From Tanytarsus gracilentus (Eukaryota > Arthropoda > Insecta > Diptera > Chironomidae): a stretch of DNA of 64,000 bases. The position numbers were made by a program, and so were the translations under genes. Each line of letters begins with the position of its first letter. Position 1 is the first letter of the stretch. This document shows, piece after piece, positions 35,201-50,200 of this stretch. The DNA is taken from positions 10,901,501 through 10,965,500 of the forward strand of contig JAXRKN010000045.1 in assembly GCA_038502055.1 (NCBI GenBank), in the 5' to 3' direction. The notes beneath the pieces are model-generated. The model saw nothing but the letters and a program-made list of their open reading frames with translations. It did not search any database and was not told where the DNA came from.

Positions 35201-38200
35201 TTAAATGCAAAATTGCACTAAATTCCATACTTAAAATTAATTAAAGGAAATTCTCAATGGTTTTCAGTATAACCTCAAGAACTTCCTCGATCATCGACTT
35301 AATTATTTTCATATTTACCCCAAGCATCCGCCGGCAAGCACCTCAGCTTGACTCGTTAAAGATTCAGCAATGTTTTCCTCGCTGTACATGGCAACAGGGG
35401 TGTTGTATTGCTTGTTGACGATGCTTCGTACAGGCGATGCTGGAACTTGAGCCTGAAAGTTTTCGTTAATTGAGAGGAAAGGAAGAAAATTAGTTTTAAG
35501 AGTTAAGGGAGTTTCGGGTGCCATTTACAAATGGTCTTGCCGCATTATTGTGACCAGTTCCAATGGCGCTAATGGGCTGTTGGTTGGCAGCGAGTGATGT
35601 CTTTGTGACGGGTGTATAATTGCCAGGAATAGGGGAAGCGGCTGCTGAACTCAGCGGCGTTACCGTGGGTTTCCATGCGGCTCCGCTAAAGAAATAAATG
35701 ACAATTAATTGACGGCTGATTGACAGTGACGTGTGACATACCGTTGAATGACCATTTCGAATGATGGACCGGCTCGAACGATGGTATCTTGAGCGTCTTT
35801 GTGGCGAAGGTTGAACAAATCTGTGTTGTTGATTCGGACAACGGCATCACCTGCTTTGAGTCCGGCTTGATCGGCGATACTTCCTGTGTGAACCTGAAAA
35901 AATTAAATTTTTAAATATTAGAAAATATTTTTAAGACAAAATAAATTTATGGAAAATTATCAGTCAAGTTTTAAAATTCTCAAGAATAATTTTTTTGCCT
36001 CGGAATATTTTTCTATGTAAACGTTTGCCGTCTCCAACCTCGACTCGAGTTTTTCTCTCTTTTTCATCATGTACATTCATGCATAATTAATCGACAATCT
36101 CAATTGATTTGACATCATAATAATCGACATTTTCTCATGGACAAGTCTCTTGGCTATAAGTAGTCACTCTTTTCCTTCATTTCTTTCAGTTGTAAATCAA
36201 GGGGTGGAAAATTATGAATTTTAATTTTTTTTAAAAATCCAGCGGTGGAAATTTAGAATTTTAAAGAAATTAAATTAATTTTTTGGAAACACTTTTTTAA
36301 AAAAATTTGTAAAAAATAAAAAAAATAAAACTTTCCATCGCATCCTTGGTTTGAATAAACAAAACATTGTATGCATGCTATCACGTTGCACCCTTGTACA
36401 ATTTCATTATTATTCGTGATACTACAGAAGTTTTTTACTCTCTCTCTCTCTCACTCACTCAACATCAAGAAAATTTTCATATATTCTCTAATGTGTGTTT
36501 CGTGCACATTTTTTTGCATGATAAAGTTGTTACTGCAGCGGCAGCAGCACATGTTTGTCATAGAATGCATGTTGAGAAGTAGTTGATGGAAAGGAAAACG
36601 TGATTAATTAGATTTAAGTCTTGAATGACGCAAAAGAGAGCCGATGGAATGAGCGAGAAAGAAAATCTGTTTTAATTTGAAATCGATAGCGAAAAACCGC
36701 AGATGATCAAAACATGAAGCCACATGAAAACATGAACTTGCTAAAATCATCTCAGCTTTCATCAACCAGATCAACGAATGCACACACAATGGCAACATTG
36801 CGAGCTTAATTTATTAGCGTCAATCAAGCAATAAATCACTTTGAGAATTTCTCACACACCTACATTGTGTTGCTTGCATGCCTTCGCAAAATATGTTCGG
36901 CAATTTTCTCGTTTATATGCACATACTTATCACATTACTTCAATCACTGCATTGAGTAAGAATTTATATTTCACTCACTTTGGGGCTCTAATTGATGCCG
37001 AGCGGAAATTTTTTCACGTGAAAATTTTCAAAGTGATTTTGATTGATTTATGCGGAGATAAATTTGTAAACGGCTTTTTTGAGCTGAATTGTGGCTTTAA
37101 AAATTCTTAGAATTTATAAAAAGTTTTTGCAAGGGACGTTGACTCAATTCACGAAATTATTTAAATTTTAATTACAATTTTAATTTTAACGTCTAAAATA
37201 TTTTTAAAATTTAACAAAAAAGTTTCCACTCCTCGCCATAAAGGACGGAAGCTGCGCTGGTTTGCGTCTGACCAGGGTCGAAAGATACCTGAGAGCTATA
37301 AATTTTTTATATACAAAAGTTTCCACCCCTCAATATAAATCTCAATCTGATTATTCACCGCGGATATCATGATTGACGTAAAATTTTGTGGAACTCAATT
37401 TTCACAGTTTACAGCATATTAAGCAAGTCAATTTTCCAATCTCTCTTTTCCTCGAAAAAAATCTTCTATTTATTTTTTCAAGCGCTTTTCAATCAAAAAA
37501 TTGAAAGTGCGAGAAATTCCGTAAAATGTCGAGCGACATAATCAATTGACACTCTTCGTGTTGTTACGACATCAATTTAATGTAGGTTGCCGGATTCTCG
37601 ACAACTACCGATGATGACAAAATGTAGCACTTACGTCACTGCATGGCAAATTACTTTTCCTTCTTCTCGGGAAATAGTCAACGATTTCATGTGCAATTCT
37701 GCAAGTGAATCATTGCAATTCAATTTGAAAAAATTGTTCTCATCATCTCGAATGTGAATTCGTGCGAGAACAGGAAGTTAATGAACTCCCTCGACAAATG
37801 GAATGCGAACATCGTGTAGGTGAATTTTTCTGCATTATTCGGCGAGAAATTAATTCAAATTAATTTTTATATGGTCAAATGAATGAATTTATTGAGATGC
37901 CTTGAGACTCAATAAAATAAACTCGAATGGACTTCTTCAAAAGACGCGCTTAACATTGATGTGCTAATTTTAAGTGGTAAAGTTCTATAATGAGCTTTTA
38001 TATGGCTTCGAAAACAATAAAATCATAAATCGTCTGGTTTTAGCTGTGTAGTTTTATAATCGAAAACCAATGTTAGAAATAGCTTGAGAATTATTTGAGT
38101 TTAACTTTGGCATTAGAAAATTTATTAACTTTATTGCAAGGCTAAATTTTATTTCGATCTGCAGTAACTGCAATAATATGAGAAAAGCACCAAACATGCC

Positions 38201-41200
38201 CATAACCTATTGAGAAAATCTTTTTTTAACTATTTCTAGTGACCAAACCTTTCAACTCCCCCAAAATTAGCAAAGTCATAAAAGATTTTATCAACTATCG
38301 AAATGTCATCTGATGTTCAACATAGCCGAAAACTTCTCAGAACTGAAACTTTTTTACGACTCGATTAAAATTTCATTTTCATCTGGTTGACTCGCAGCAA
38401 ATCTAATTATTGTGTGCGGAATTTTTATTGTCATTTCACTTTTATAGCTTTTTATTCTGTAACAGTCCAATGCGATCATGTTTGGGGTGTCGTGAATGTG
38501 GAGAGAGAAAAAACTAGATTTTTTCTTACTCGTATGCAATTAATATTAGCAATTTTATATGCGCGATCTTTGCGAACTATCGCTATGGAGCGAAAACGAT
38601 TGTACTTTGCGTGCCTCATTAATGTTGTACCACCGCTGCTGTTGCTAGTAGTAAATTTCACGCAATTAGTGAATCATTATGTGGCGCCCTTATTGTGAAT
38701 GTGGCATTACAATGTACACTCTCGATGCCTCAAAATGTGCAAAGCCTCAAACAGCGTAAATTAATTTCTAACAAGCTTTTTTTCAATGAGTACGTCATGA
38801 CTGTCTGATGTGTGGGAAAAAAGTTTTTCAACGAATTTTATAAATTGAATTTTCTCAATTTGAAATGAAATATTTCCAAGCAACATTTTTAAGTGAGGCT
38901 TTGAAGATTTTCGGACTGTAAAAAGATCAAAAGAATTTCTAGAGAGCATTAGCGAGAATTCTTAAAAAGAAATCATGAGACATTTAGGGTAGCAACGACA
39001 TTAAATTGCTCAATAATTATTTTTGCTGGTTTTCGTCGGACAGGATCGGCAAAAAACCCGTGAGCTACCCCTTTGTCAACATCAACATTTTAAAATTTTC
39101 ATTAAGTTTAAAAATATTTAATTTTAACGCTAATTAATAATCTTCGAGGTATGCAAATTACTCGCTCATTACTAAGCTTCTTATCGTTCGATCGTCTCAA
39201 CAACCACTTACGACAATTAAAAATATTCTTATTAACTCAAAAGTAATAAAAATAAAAATAATCATAAAAAAAATGTAATTGAACTTGCATGCATGCAGTG
39301 GCCTTACGACATCATCATCATCTCGACGAGGAGCGTAGCGTCTGGCAATCTCAATGTCATTGTGAAATGATGAAAAATTTCTTCTCTCTCTAAATGAAAT
39401 TAAACCTCTTCACAAATCCAATAATAAACAGTTTCAAGTTGAAAAGAGAGTTTTCATACCAATAAAAAAATAAACTCGGGAGAATGGTGTCGTTTGCTTG
39501 AGGGCGCGCGAGTGCTCGAAATGGTTCTTTTTAATGTTATACATAACACAGCACAGTTATTCTGTGAATTATTGTTCTCGAGTGCATAGAGAGAGAGAAA
39601 TGATGAGCCAGTTCGATTTTCTTCTTCCATTTCTGTTTTGAATAAATTTTTGTGGGAGAGCGAGAGACTTGATTTGTGTGGTGAAGCTCACATAAAATAT
39701 TTATCTACATGAATCAAGGTTAGAATTGGAGTAAGAGGAAATTGTGATAAATTTCCAAGCTTTTTATTGTTATTGCTATGGATCTTCGGCTATCCTCAGA
39801 CACGAAGAGAATGTGTGATTAGAATATTGATTTGAACACGAATAAGGACATAACCGATGTGACAAAAATAGATTTCGATTGCTTTGATTTATCGCTCGAA
39901 AACTTCAAATTTCTTTGATTCAATTTCGAGAATTTTTTTTCTCATAAATTCTTTCGCAAATTAACTCAAAGTCTCTCGGATTTAGTTTTATCTCAATTTA
40001 TTGCCCGCCTGAAATGTTTCAGACCCTCAATAAATTCTTTCGCATGCTCTATGTACCAAAAATTCCATCGCCACTCGTCTGATTGTGAAAAGTTTTCATT
40101 TTATTTCTCGCTGTTTGTCTGCTCCTAAGGATGTCATTGCAATTTACTTAAAATTTAATGGATCGATTTTGCTTTCGTTGAAGACGCGACAAGAATTCTC
40201 CATTTACACATTTAAATGCAACATTGTCACGAGTCTCGCACTCCAATGTCGAAGATATCGTTGAGATTGGACTTCGAGAATGTCTTTAGAAATTTGCAAA
40301 TTGACGCTGCTCGATTTTTAGAGTGGTTTTTTTTCATTTTAAAATTATCTCATTGATATTTGAATTTGTGGATTTAAATTTAATTATGACATAAAAAAAA
40401 TTTCATTCAAAATTTTCATCTTCAATTTGCTATAAAATTGCTTCGCACTTGCTATAAAATATTTATTGAGAGAATTTTGTAAACAAAAACACGCGATTTC
40501 GCAAAATTAATTAAAATGTCGAATTTCAATCAAGAAAAGTTCCGCAAATGTCGCATGTGCCTTAAAGGACTCCAGGAGAAAGACAGATCGTTGTTCGATG
40601 ACGAAAAATTCTTGTTTTTGCGATTCCAGAAGTGCTTTAACACTCGAAATGTGAGTAAATTTTTAATTAAAAAATATTTAATAATAAATCAATTGAGAAA
40701 TCTTCTAATTAAACTACATTAAATATTCTTTTAGATCCACAACTTCCAGAACGATAGTATGCGACGTTTAGCTTGTGTTTGCGAGAGTTGTGCTGAGAGA
40801 CTCTGCGAGTACATCGGGTTTGGACATAAGGTAAGCTTATTAATATCAAAAACATCCTCAATTCTATCAAGTCATTTCAGGCTCGCAAGAATCTGCGTCG
40901 GTTCCAGGAGGGCGAAGAGGATCTTCTCAGAATGAAATGCATAATTTGCTTAATTCCGCACAAGTTCGAAAATCAGAAGGTCTACAGCATTTTTGAAGAC
41001 AAGTGTCAACTTGCAATTAAATTTGGCAAGAGCTTTGGCATCAAATATGTGAGTTTTAAATAACTTTTTATTTCTGATTTTAATTTTCATCAATTTTTTT
41101 AAGATTCACATTCTTGAGGATAACAAGGACTGTGACAAAATTTGCGAACGTTGCTGCCATAAACTGAACGAATTTGCATGCATTCGAGCGTTTGTTCAAG

Positions 41201-44200
41201 AGTGCGACAAGGAGGTGTTTGGTAATCCTTATTATAAGAAATGAACAGCATGAATTTAGATTTTGTAAATCGAATATTTTGAATAAAAATCTCTAACAAT
41301 TTTCCAACTCAAACATTTCTCGAACACAAAATTTGATTAAAATCTCATCACAATTTAATGAAAATTACAAATTTAATTTAATCATGACAATGAAAAGTTT
41401 TCGACGAGGTTACGGAAAAAGAGAAGAAGAAAAGTTTGAAGAACTTTTAAGTGGGTTGCAGGAAATTATGGCGAAAAAATCAAGATAATTAATCTGAGTG
41501 AGAATTTGATTTAAAAGCGGAATTAAAGAAATTTTTTTTATAGGTTTTTAAATAAAAATTTTAACGCTCACAGATAAATTTCTAATGGCTAAAACAACGA
41601 AAGCGCATATAAGAATGGCTTAAGATAGAAAGCGAGTTCCATTTAAAAAAAATAAATTAATTGTTATTTGATACAATTCCAAAAGGATTTCAGCCGCTTT
41701 CATTTATTTCCTCGTTGCAATTTTTGCATTGGAATTTTTATATACTTTTAAGATAAAGTCCGCACACGTCTTGCAAGCATTACGTAAAAGAATTTTCATA
41801 CACGATCGAATTTAAAGTGTCGCTGCCCCGAAAAAAAAAGTTATTCAATCGCTTCTGTTTCTTCTTCTTATCATCGACACTCGTGAGGAACTTGGCAAAA
41901 TTCCCACTCTCACTTCGAGGCGATGTGCTTCTGACTGACGATAAATATTACGAAAGAAGATGAGAGCATGAAGAAAGAAATTAAAAATATAAATAAAAAG
42001 TTTATCATTTTAGAGGTTGAGCGAGAGAAAAGTGAAAGAAGATATGAACAAGGTGCGTTTAACGCTCGAAGGAAAGAAAAATTCGGAGCATCATAAACAG
42101 TGAAATTTTATCGGCATACAAACAGGCTTGGCGGTGCCATTATATGCGAGTGAAAAAGGTGCTTTAATTAAAAAAATTTCATTCTACACATAAAAATTAT
42201 TGCTCACAATTAAAACAAATAAAACGCGTTGAATCGCAAAATTATGACGAATGAAAAATAATTCGAGCAGTTAATTTTTAAAAAGGGTTTAATTAGAGCT
42301 TTTTAGAGTTAAATTGTTTGATAATTATAAGTGAACACTTGGACAAAATTAATTAAATTATATTTTTAATTTTTTCAAATTTTAGTAACGTATTTTTTAT
42401 TTTTAAACTTTAGAGCTTTCAAAAACTCTCATGTTCGACCCCTCAAAATAAATTAATTTTTTTAAAAGTGAAATTATTCATCCCCTGCCCATAAAACTTT
42501 TTAATCAATTGCTAGACAAACTCTTCAAAAGTTTTAGCTCAACAGAAAATTTCCAGCTGTGGTCAGTGGTTTTTATACCCAATAAATCAACTCTAAGTGC
42601 AAAAGAGCATTTCTACTTCGTATGCAACTAATAGTCGAGTTAAAAGATGACTTGTACATGGCAACCACAGCCAGTGAGCTATTAGCCATCGAGAGTGTTT
42701 GCATTGTAGAACAATGGCAGTAATTCCACTCTCAACGGAGCACTTGACTTAGGGGACATTTTTCTGCGCTTAACGAGCACATTGAACTTTTTTCTTCTCT
42801 CCGATGATGAAAAAGTAAGCAAATTTTTTCATCACCATCAACTGTGTTCATTTTTCATTAGAAGTCTATAAGAATTTATGATTGTAAAAAATTGCCCTTC
42901 ATTCCTCTCTATTTTGTTTCACTGCGATGAAGCGAGCAATTTTCGTGAGTGGAATTGAAAAATAGCGAAAGAAGAAAGAAATAAATTCATTTAATCACGA
43001 TGATGCTCCATTTTTGCTCGCATTACACTTTCGACGCCACTAGCTGAAAAACATTTTAAGCTTTCACGTGAAAACTTTGAATTTATATGCAAATCATGAC
43101 CTTCGGAAAGAATCCTTACAAGGTCAGACAGCTGATAAAAAGTGAATGTGACTGGAGGTGGGCGAGAATTCTCCGAGGCGTCCTTAAACGTCTAAAATAT
43201 GAGTAATGATATCAAGGATATGAAAATATTTATTTTGTTTTCTGATTTGAGCCCGCGAGGCGTCAGGTTTGGCTTTAAGAATTTTTTTGAAAATTTAACA
43301 GATAAAAATAATTTAAATTTTGAAATTAACGGCTGGAAATAATTTAAATTTTAAAATTTAACTAATCAAACTTTTTAAAATTAACGGCTGGAAATAATTT
43401 AAATTTTAACGGCTGAAAATATTAAATTCATTACTACACAAAAGATTCACGACGACCTTCTTAAGTGTTTACTTTCGTGCTGTCATTGACTAGATGCACA
43501 AGTAAAGGTCAATGACAATTTCCTTCCTATCCTCATCAAATTTCTTTCATCCTCTTTTTGATGTCGATATCTCACCACATCTCAAAAGAGAAAAGCATCG
43601 AGAGGAAATTTCAACGACTTATCATTCTTAAGCTCTCAATATCTTCTGAACATTACCGTCATAAAAAAATTAAAGAAAACAAGCCTAAGCCGGCATTAAG
43701 TCTTATCACCAATCCGACTCTACTTTTAAGCATTTTGTCTATCGCTCTTTTTGTCAATTGCTTTGACTTTAAATGGAAAAATTATGGGCATTAAAAATGC
43801 GACGTGATTATAGGTTTTTGAGATTGAATTCTGACTCAACTCAACTCATGGCAGATAATTGAACGCATAAAAAAAGTAAATAAATTAAAAGCCTTGTGCA
43901 TGCTAATTATATATTAAATATTATGAAAGCTGACCGCTTAGTGGAGGCTTAGCAAAAAAAGGCACTTCCACTCGACCAACAACAACAACTATCGCTTTCA
44001 ATTTTTACATCAGATAATCGCATTATGTGAGAGTGTACAAAACACTCTCTTAAGAGATACTCGCACGTCTCGGAAATTCCAATGAACACACTTTACGGCC
44101 TGCTTTTGAGTCTCTTTTATTGCTTTTATGCATTGCGTGTGGATGTTTTGGATTATTTAAAGTGCAAGAAATATTTGCATTTTTTTTAAATTATTAAAGA

Positions 44201-47200
44201 TCGTTAAATTTATAATTTTTAAAATACGTTAAATTTATAAAAAAATTCTATTACCTAACTTAAAAATTACATAGCGGAGCTCCATTTTCACAATAATTAT
44301 GTCAAAGTCACAGCATTAATGCATTTACCTAAAATAAAATGTTGAAGGTTACCAACGTAATTAAATTAATCGAATTTTTAACCCATTAATCTTCCAATAA
44401 ATAAATTTAATAATTTTTTATGCTTCATTAAACGCAATTTAAATTAAAAACCAGTCCTCAAATTATTCACCACCAATTGCGATGAAATTATTAAATAATT
44501 TTGTGCAATTTTCATCGATTATTGTTGTGTAAATTTCATAATGCAAAAAAAATTATTCAAACGTGTCGTCACATGTTCATTAATGCCTGCACATCAGCTT
44601 GTAAAAACTTTAATGGTTGATGAAGGCAATTGTGAGATTTTACATTCATTGACACTCAATTACGAATATAGCTAATTAATGTTTAATAAAAAATTTCACT
44701 TTTCGACACCTCAGCGAGAGTGTTGCAGCACTTTTAAAGTATCGAGTGTGATGACGATAAATTCTATATATATCGACTTAATTAAGACTCTCAACATTAA
44801 TTAAAAATTTCATCACGCAAGACATGTCTAAGACCCGACAAAAGATGGATTTAAAATTATGATTATTTATGGCAAAATGTGACAGAAAACCGACTTTTAT
44901 TCCTCAAAAAAAATGTCGGCTCCTTTTTCATAAAAAAAAGATGGGCAATGACTCTTCAGGTTTGGCATATGCATTTAATCTCTATATCTCGGTCGTGAGT
45001 TTAATATTTAAAGAAATTTTTCTTCTTCCTGTCTGCGGCTCGCAAAACTTTTGAGTGTGCCGATGGTTAAATTTTTTATAATGAGCTTATTAGATTTTTT
45101 TTTTGTATTTAAAAAAGTTTTAATGATCAAATCAGGAAATGTTCGGACAATACCGTATGAAATTTTTATTATCAATTATCGAGAGATGCCTCATTAAAAC
45201 CATGCAAACTTTCACTCACTCGTGTCATGTATGTGCGATCTCAAATTAAGCGGTTAATGGACAGAAAATTGACGGTAATTGCTGATAAACGATTTGCAAA
45301 TTTTATTTCTGATTTAATCGATGAAAATTGTGTTAAAAACTTAAAACTCAATTTAAAGTGATTGAGTTGCAGTGCTTTGGATTTTAGGTTAATGAAACCG
45401 TTGTGCAAATTTCTTCCTCTACCTTGGAAAGATTTGAAGTGAAATTTCATTATGAAATTGTTATCTCGAGTGCAAGAAAAGGAGTAAGATGAAAGGTAAT
45501 CTTCTTTCCTTGCACTCAGCATTGTGAAAATTACAAAACAAGAAAATTGAAAATTTAATGAAATTAGTTTAAAAAAGTTTTAAAACTTTTCCTTTCTATT
45601 TTTTTAATATTTTTGTGGTTTTATTTATTTAAAATTAAATTTAGAATTTTTCGTTTCAAAAATAATGAAATTCACAAATCCGTGTGTGTGTGTAACAGAT
45701 GAATTTATTTCACGTCAAAAATTTCCAGAGATGAAAACATTTTTTGCAAGTATAAAAAAAGTGTTGAAAAAAATTCGCTTTATGATTCAAAAAAATATTT
45801 TTTTTTTTCAAGAAAAATGCAAATGACATTTTGAATTCACAAACCGCGATTTTACTCCCAAGATTTCTAACATGAATTCGGCTTCTTTTTTGTCGCTCTT
45901 CTATACTTTACACTTTTCATGTTCAATTCATTTGACACCATGCAATATGAACATTTAAATGCAATTTAATGCCCATAAATTGCAATTTGTAGCTCTCGTA
46001 CATATTTTTTTGTGCCCGCATTGCATGTTGTGACTCTCTTTTCCTCATTTGTGCATTATTTTTTTCCGAATATATTGTGGAATCAAATTCAATTTATTTT
46101 CGTTAGTTCGAGTTACAGCATACGTGTGTGATTTTCGAAGTAAATTTGCGGTGAGTCAATAACGAAATATTTTCAATGCAAAAAATTATGTAGGAAGGAA
46201 TTTTTTTCCCTTTTCTCAAAAGTTGTCTTGAATTTATTTTTTCCAACCCTTAACTTTTTTTTTCTGCTCCATAATCGATTTTTTACGCAGTAAATCTTCC
46301 TTTACAAAGCAAAACATTCTTTTGTCCACACTCGACAACTTTTCTCAACATCGAGCACGCCCGAGCTTAAAAAAATCAGAGCAGAAATTACCATAAAAAT
46401 CAATACTGTGAAAAAAAAGTTCTCTGCAAAATTTCAATAAATTCGTGCTCATAACATAAACACATAAAATGAGAAGCCTTTGCCAAGGTAAACAGCAAGT
46501 GAAGTTTGCTTCATTCATAAACTCATTGATCTATATCTTAATCACGCTTCATGCCGACTTGGTCAAAACAACCGCTGCCCCGACTATTTTTTTTTTAATT
46601 TAATTTATCTCAAAAAAAACACGCTGAAGAGAGAGAAATGTCACCTGGCATGACCGACTCGGTAGATAACCGAACGAGATTGCGCTCAAGGTTTCCGTTG
46701 AGTCATTTTAACATCTTAATCCCGATTTCAGTGGTGGGAAAGAATTTCAGGAAGTTATTGAAAAATTTTATTTAAAAAAATCTCAAAAATTCATTTTTCA
46801 TTCGGCAAATCAATGACTCGAAAAGCAATGAGATTTTTGCACGCAAAGCTGTCGGTCACAGCAAGTCACTCGTTTCCCATTGTCTGATGCAAAGCGTCTC
46901 GGACGTGCATGAAACAAGAGAAGAAGAAGAAGAGTGCAAGAAGGAAGTGAGATGATTGATGAATTTGTCAATGTTTCTCGATCACTGCCGCTGCTGTGTT
47001 AACTCTTCAAGGTCTTCTTCTTCTTCTTTTCTCTCTCCAAGCCATAAAAATACTTTCGAACATAAAAAGGAGAATTTTATTGTAAATTTTTTCTCAATCG
47101 CAATTAATCATCATTTTTAGCGTCTAATGGAACAACTTTGCTCGTTAATTGATGTGAAATGGCTGAAAAATGACTTTAGACATTGCGAAGAGAATCGCGT

Positions 47201-50200
47201 CATGTTGAGAGTGAAAAGAAATGTGAAAAATGTGCATTTAAGATGCTCCAAATACTCAACGAATGCAGAAGCAAAAGAATTTGGCGCCACACACAATTTT
47301 TATTTGTGTTGTTGTGAAATTCTCATCTGTGCCAGTGATCTGATTTTTATTTTCTTTTATTTTCGAAATTATCTGTGGTTGTAAATCTTTTTGCTATGGT
47401 CGGTGGCATCTTAAAATGTTTCTTGATGTTTAAAAAAAATAAAAAGTAAATTTAAGGATTCGAACGTGAAATTTTAAAAAACAAAAAAAACCATATGTTT
47501 CGCGGCAGAATTTTTAAATTTTAGGATTTGAACCTTCGTCTGAATATTTTTAAGAATATTTTTTAATCACTTTAATTTTATTACACACAATTTTGTGATC
47601 ATACAAAAAATATTTAAAAATCCATTAACAAATTTAAAAAATTTCCTTATCAACTGCACTATAAATTTATTCCACCACTCAATCCCATCGCAAAGCCGCT
47701 GAGGTTTGTCATTCAACAAGAATGTTTCAAAATATGATGATGGTATATTCACACACACGATCTTTCTTCTCTTTTATAAACCTAACAATAACAAAAAAAT
47801 TCTTTTTATAATCTCCTTGAAATGTGATCATTTTTCGATGACTCATACGGTCTGGAATGCGGCGGTGAGTGATGCCGAAAAAAATGCATTTAATACCTCC
47901 AGACCCCGGCATAGTTTTACAAGACTTGATAGACATTTGAAAGCAACCACTGAGAAGATATTTCTCTGCCTGAACCACAAGCAATAATTACAGTTTGTTT
48001 ACAAATAATTTATCGCCTGAATTATTGCCATAAAGTTCTCCATTTCCTCTTCTCTTCCTTCTTTATATTTGTCTGTTGTCGGAGAGTGCAAAAATGCACA
48101 CAAAAGGGCATTGTTGTTGTTTATGTCTATAGAAGCAGTTCCGCGTGGTCGACCAGACGTTCTCTGGCTGATATTATATTTTTTTTCATGTGAGCTGCTT
48201 CGAAAGGAGGGAAGATGATAATAAAAATTGTAAATTTCAAACTTTTTATGGTTTTATGAAACTTGCAAAAAAAATTTAAAATTCAAATATTTTTTGGATA
48301 GTTCATTTCATCGCATCATCCTATGATTCATGGGAATACAGTAATTTGGACCATTGACTTGACCATAATATGCACATCAAGTGAAGTCATTCAATTATGC
48401 TAAGTAACCACATTACTTTCGGTTGAGTTCTCAACTCTCACATGTGTCGAGATGACCATTAATAAATCCTCGCGATGCATGTTAAAATTTATTACCACCA
48501 AAACTGAATAATGTGTGCAAAAGCGATGCGAATATGCTGCGGGGCATAATTTACTGATAAACTTTCACGAAAAAAAAGACTTTCATTTTAATCTCTCTTT
48601 GCATCGAGCATTGCAGTTCTTTTTGAGGTCTCATAAAAATTCATTTATTTTCGCCTGCGATGATTATGAAAAATGTGACTTTTTATTTTTAATCTCTTTC
48701 AAGTCTCGTGAGTGATATAAACTTTTTTTTCGGGTGAAATATGAATCACGATTTATGCACAGCACCATTAACACTTCATTGCATTCCTACGAGAGAGTGC
48801 GAGGTGAAAAATGTGTCATATAAAATAATTGTATTAAATCGGCTACCAACGCTTAATCGTCGCCATTGTATTTATTGTCATTTTGTCTGCGAGAAAATAA
48901 AAGGTTATTAAATCCGACGAGTTATGAGTCTGAAAAGTTGTAAGATTATAACAAATCATCTCAGCGAATAAAAGAGATTTTTTTCGAGTATGTGGAGCAT
49001 AAAAATTTATTTTAATCCTCAAAGAAGAAAAGACGATGAAAAGAATTTAACGGTTTTTATAAATTTGAAAGTTTTAATCGCCAAATTTTAATTTAATTTT
49101 TAACGGATTTAAAACATTTAAATCATGAAATCAGATTCAACGGATTTTATAAATTTGAAATAATTTTTTATGAATTGAGTTGTATTTTGCAAAAACCGAA
49201 GATCAGACATGATCCGGGGGCAAATGGTTGCTTTGTTTTTTGATTTATTTGTGAAGAAAATGCCCGAAAAAGAGCACTTCCTTTGCTTAATTTTTCGGAT
49301 TATACATGAAATAGCAATCTAGAGAAAATTAGGATTTTTTTGGTACTACTTTTATGGACTTTTCTTGCTCATTAACAACTTTTTGTTAGGATTTTGCTGA
49401 TTTTTTGCAATTTTCGGATCATGTCTGATCTTCGGTTTTTGCAAAATACAACTCAATTAAAAAATTTAAGCGACAGTTGCGATCGCCGAATCACTCCCAA
49501 CATAAGGATTTCCTCCATTTTCATTTCTCGAAATAACTTGACCGTTCGATCTTTTATTAGAGTAAATTGCTTTGCATATACAGCACCAGCAGAGACAACA
49601 GCAAAATACGATGCAGATTATGACACCACTGATAATGAAGCCCACGATTTTACCGAATTTCCTGAGTGTTTCGAGACATTCATCACCCGATTTCTTTTCA
49701 CCTTAAATAATTTATGCAATTTTTTATCTACGTCGTAAGCTTTTATTGAAGTGAATACCATTAATTTCGCATGTGATTGTCGCATTGAGTTCTTTAACAT
49801 CATTCTCACCCTCAGATTGTGCACTTATTCGAGTGAAAAGTACAAAGAACACCAAAAAACTTGCTCCGATGGTTCTAAAAGAATTTTACCTGTTAAATTT
49901 TTATTGAATTAATTTTTTATACCTGACAACGGACATTTTTATGATCTGCATTCTATCACTATACACTATTCACTATGCTGAGTGCAATAAAACTAAAGCG
50001 AAAGTGACAAAAATCGATTTTAATATTTCAAATGCATGCATGATAAAAGATCATAAAGGAGTGATTGAAAATGTCCATTTGCATGTTCATATTTTATTAT
50101 AATGATTTTAAACTTTGTTTAATTTATTAAAAGAGAAAAACTATTTTAATAAATTTTAAATTCACTTTTTCTAAACTCATACGACCATGAGCACAAAAAG

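Noticed and set aside
37620..37860. Coding-like minus-strand patch with acceptor CACTTGCAG and donor GTAAGTGC (64 nt)
   Set aside because: 64 nt would shift the Zasp52 frame, and the only in-frame continuation needs a 30-bp intron.
38387..38698. 103-codon plus-strand frame with hydrophobic stretches
   Set aside because: No ATG at the start, no domain, no splice partners; probably chance.
47706..47987. Overlapping frames on both strands near 47840, including a 49-codon ATG frame
   Set aside because: No recognisable domain or consistent splicing; a local inverted repeat (GGTCTGGA and TCCAGACC) explains part of the mirrored openness.
49394..49738. 114-codon plus-strand frame
   Set aside because: Antisense to the third exon of the small membrane protein gene; the minus strand has the coherent signal peptide and membrane helix.
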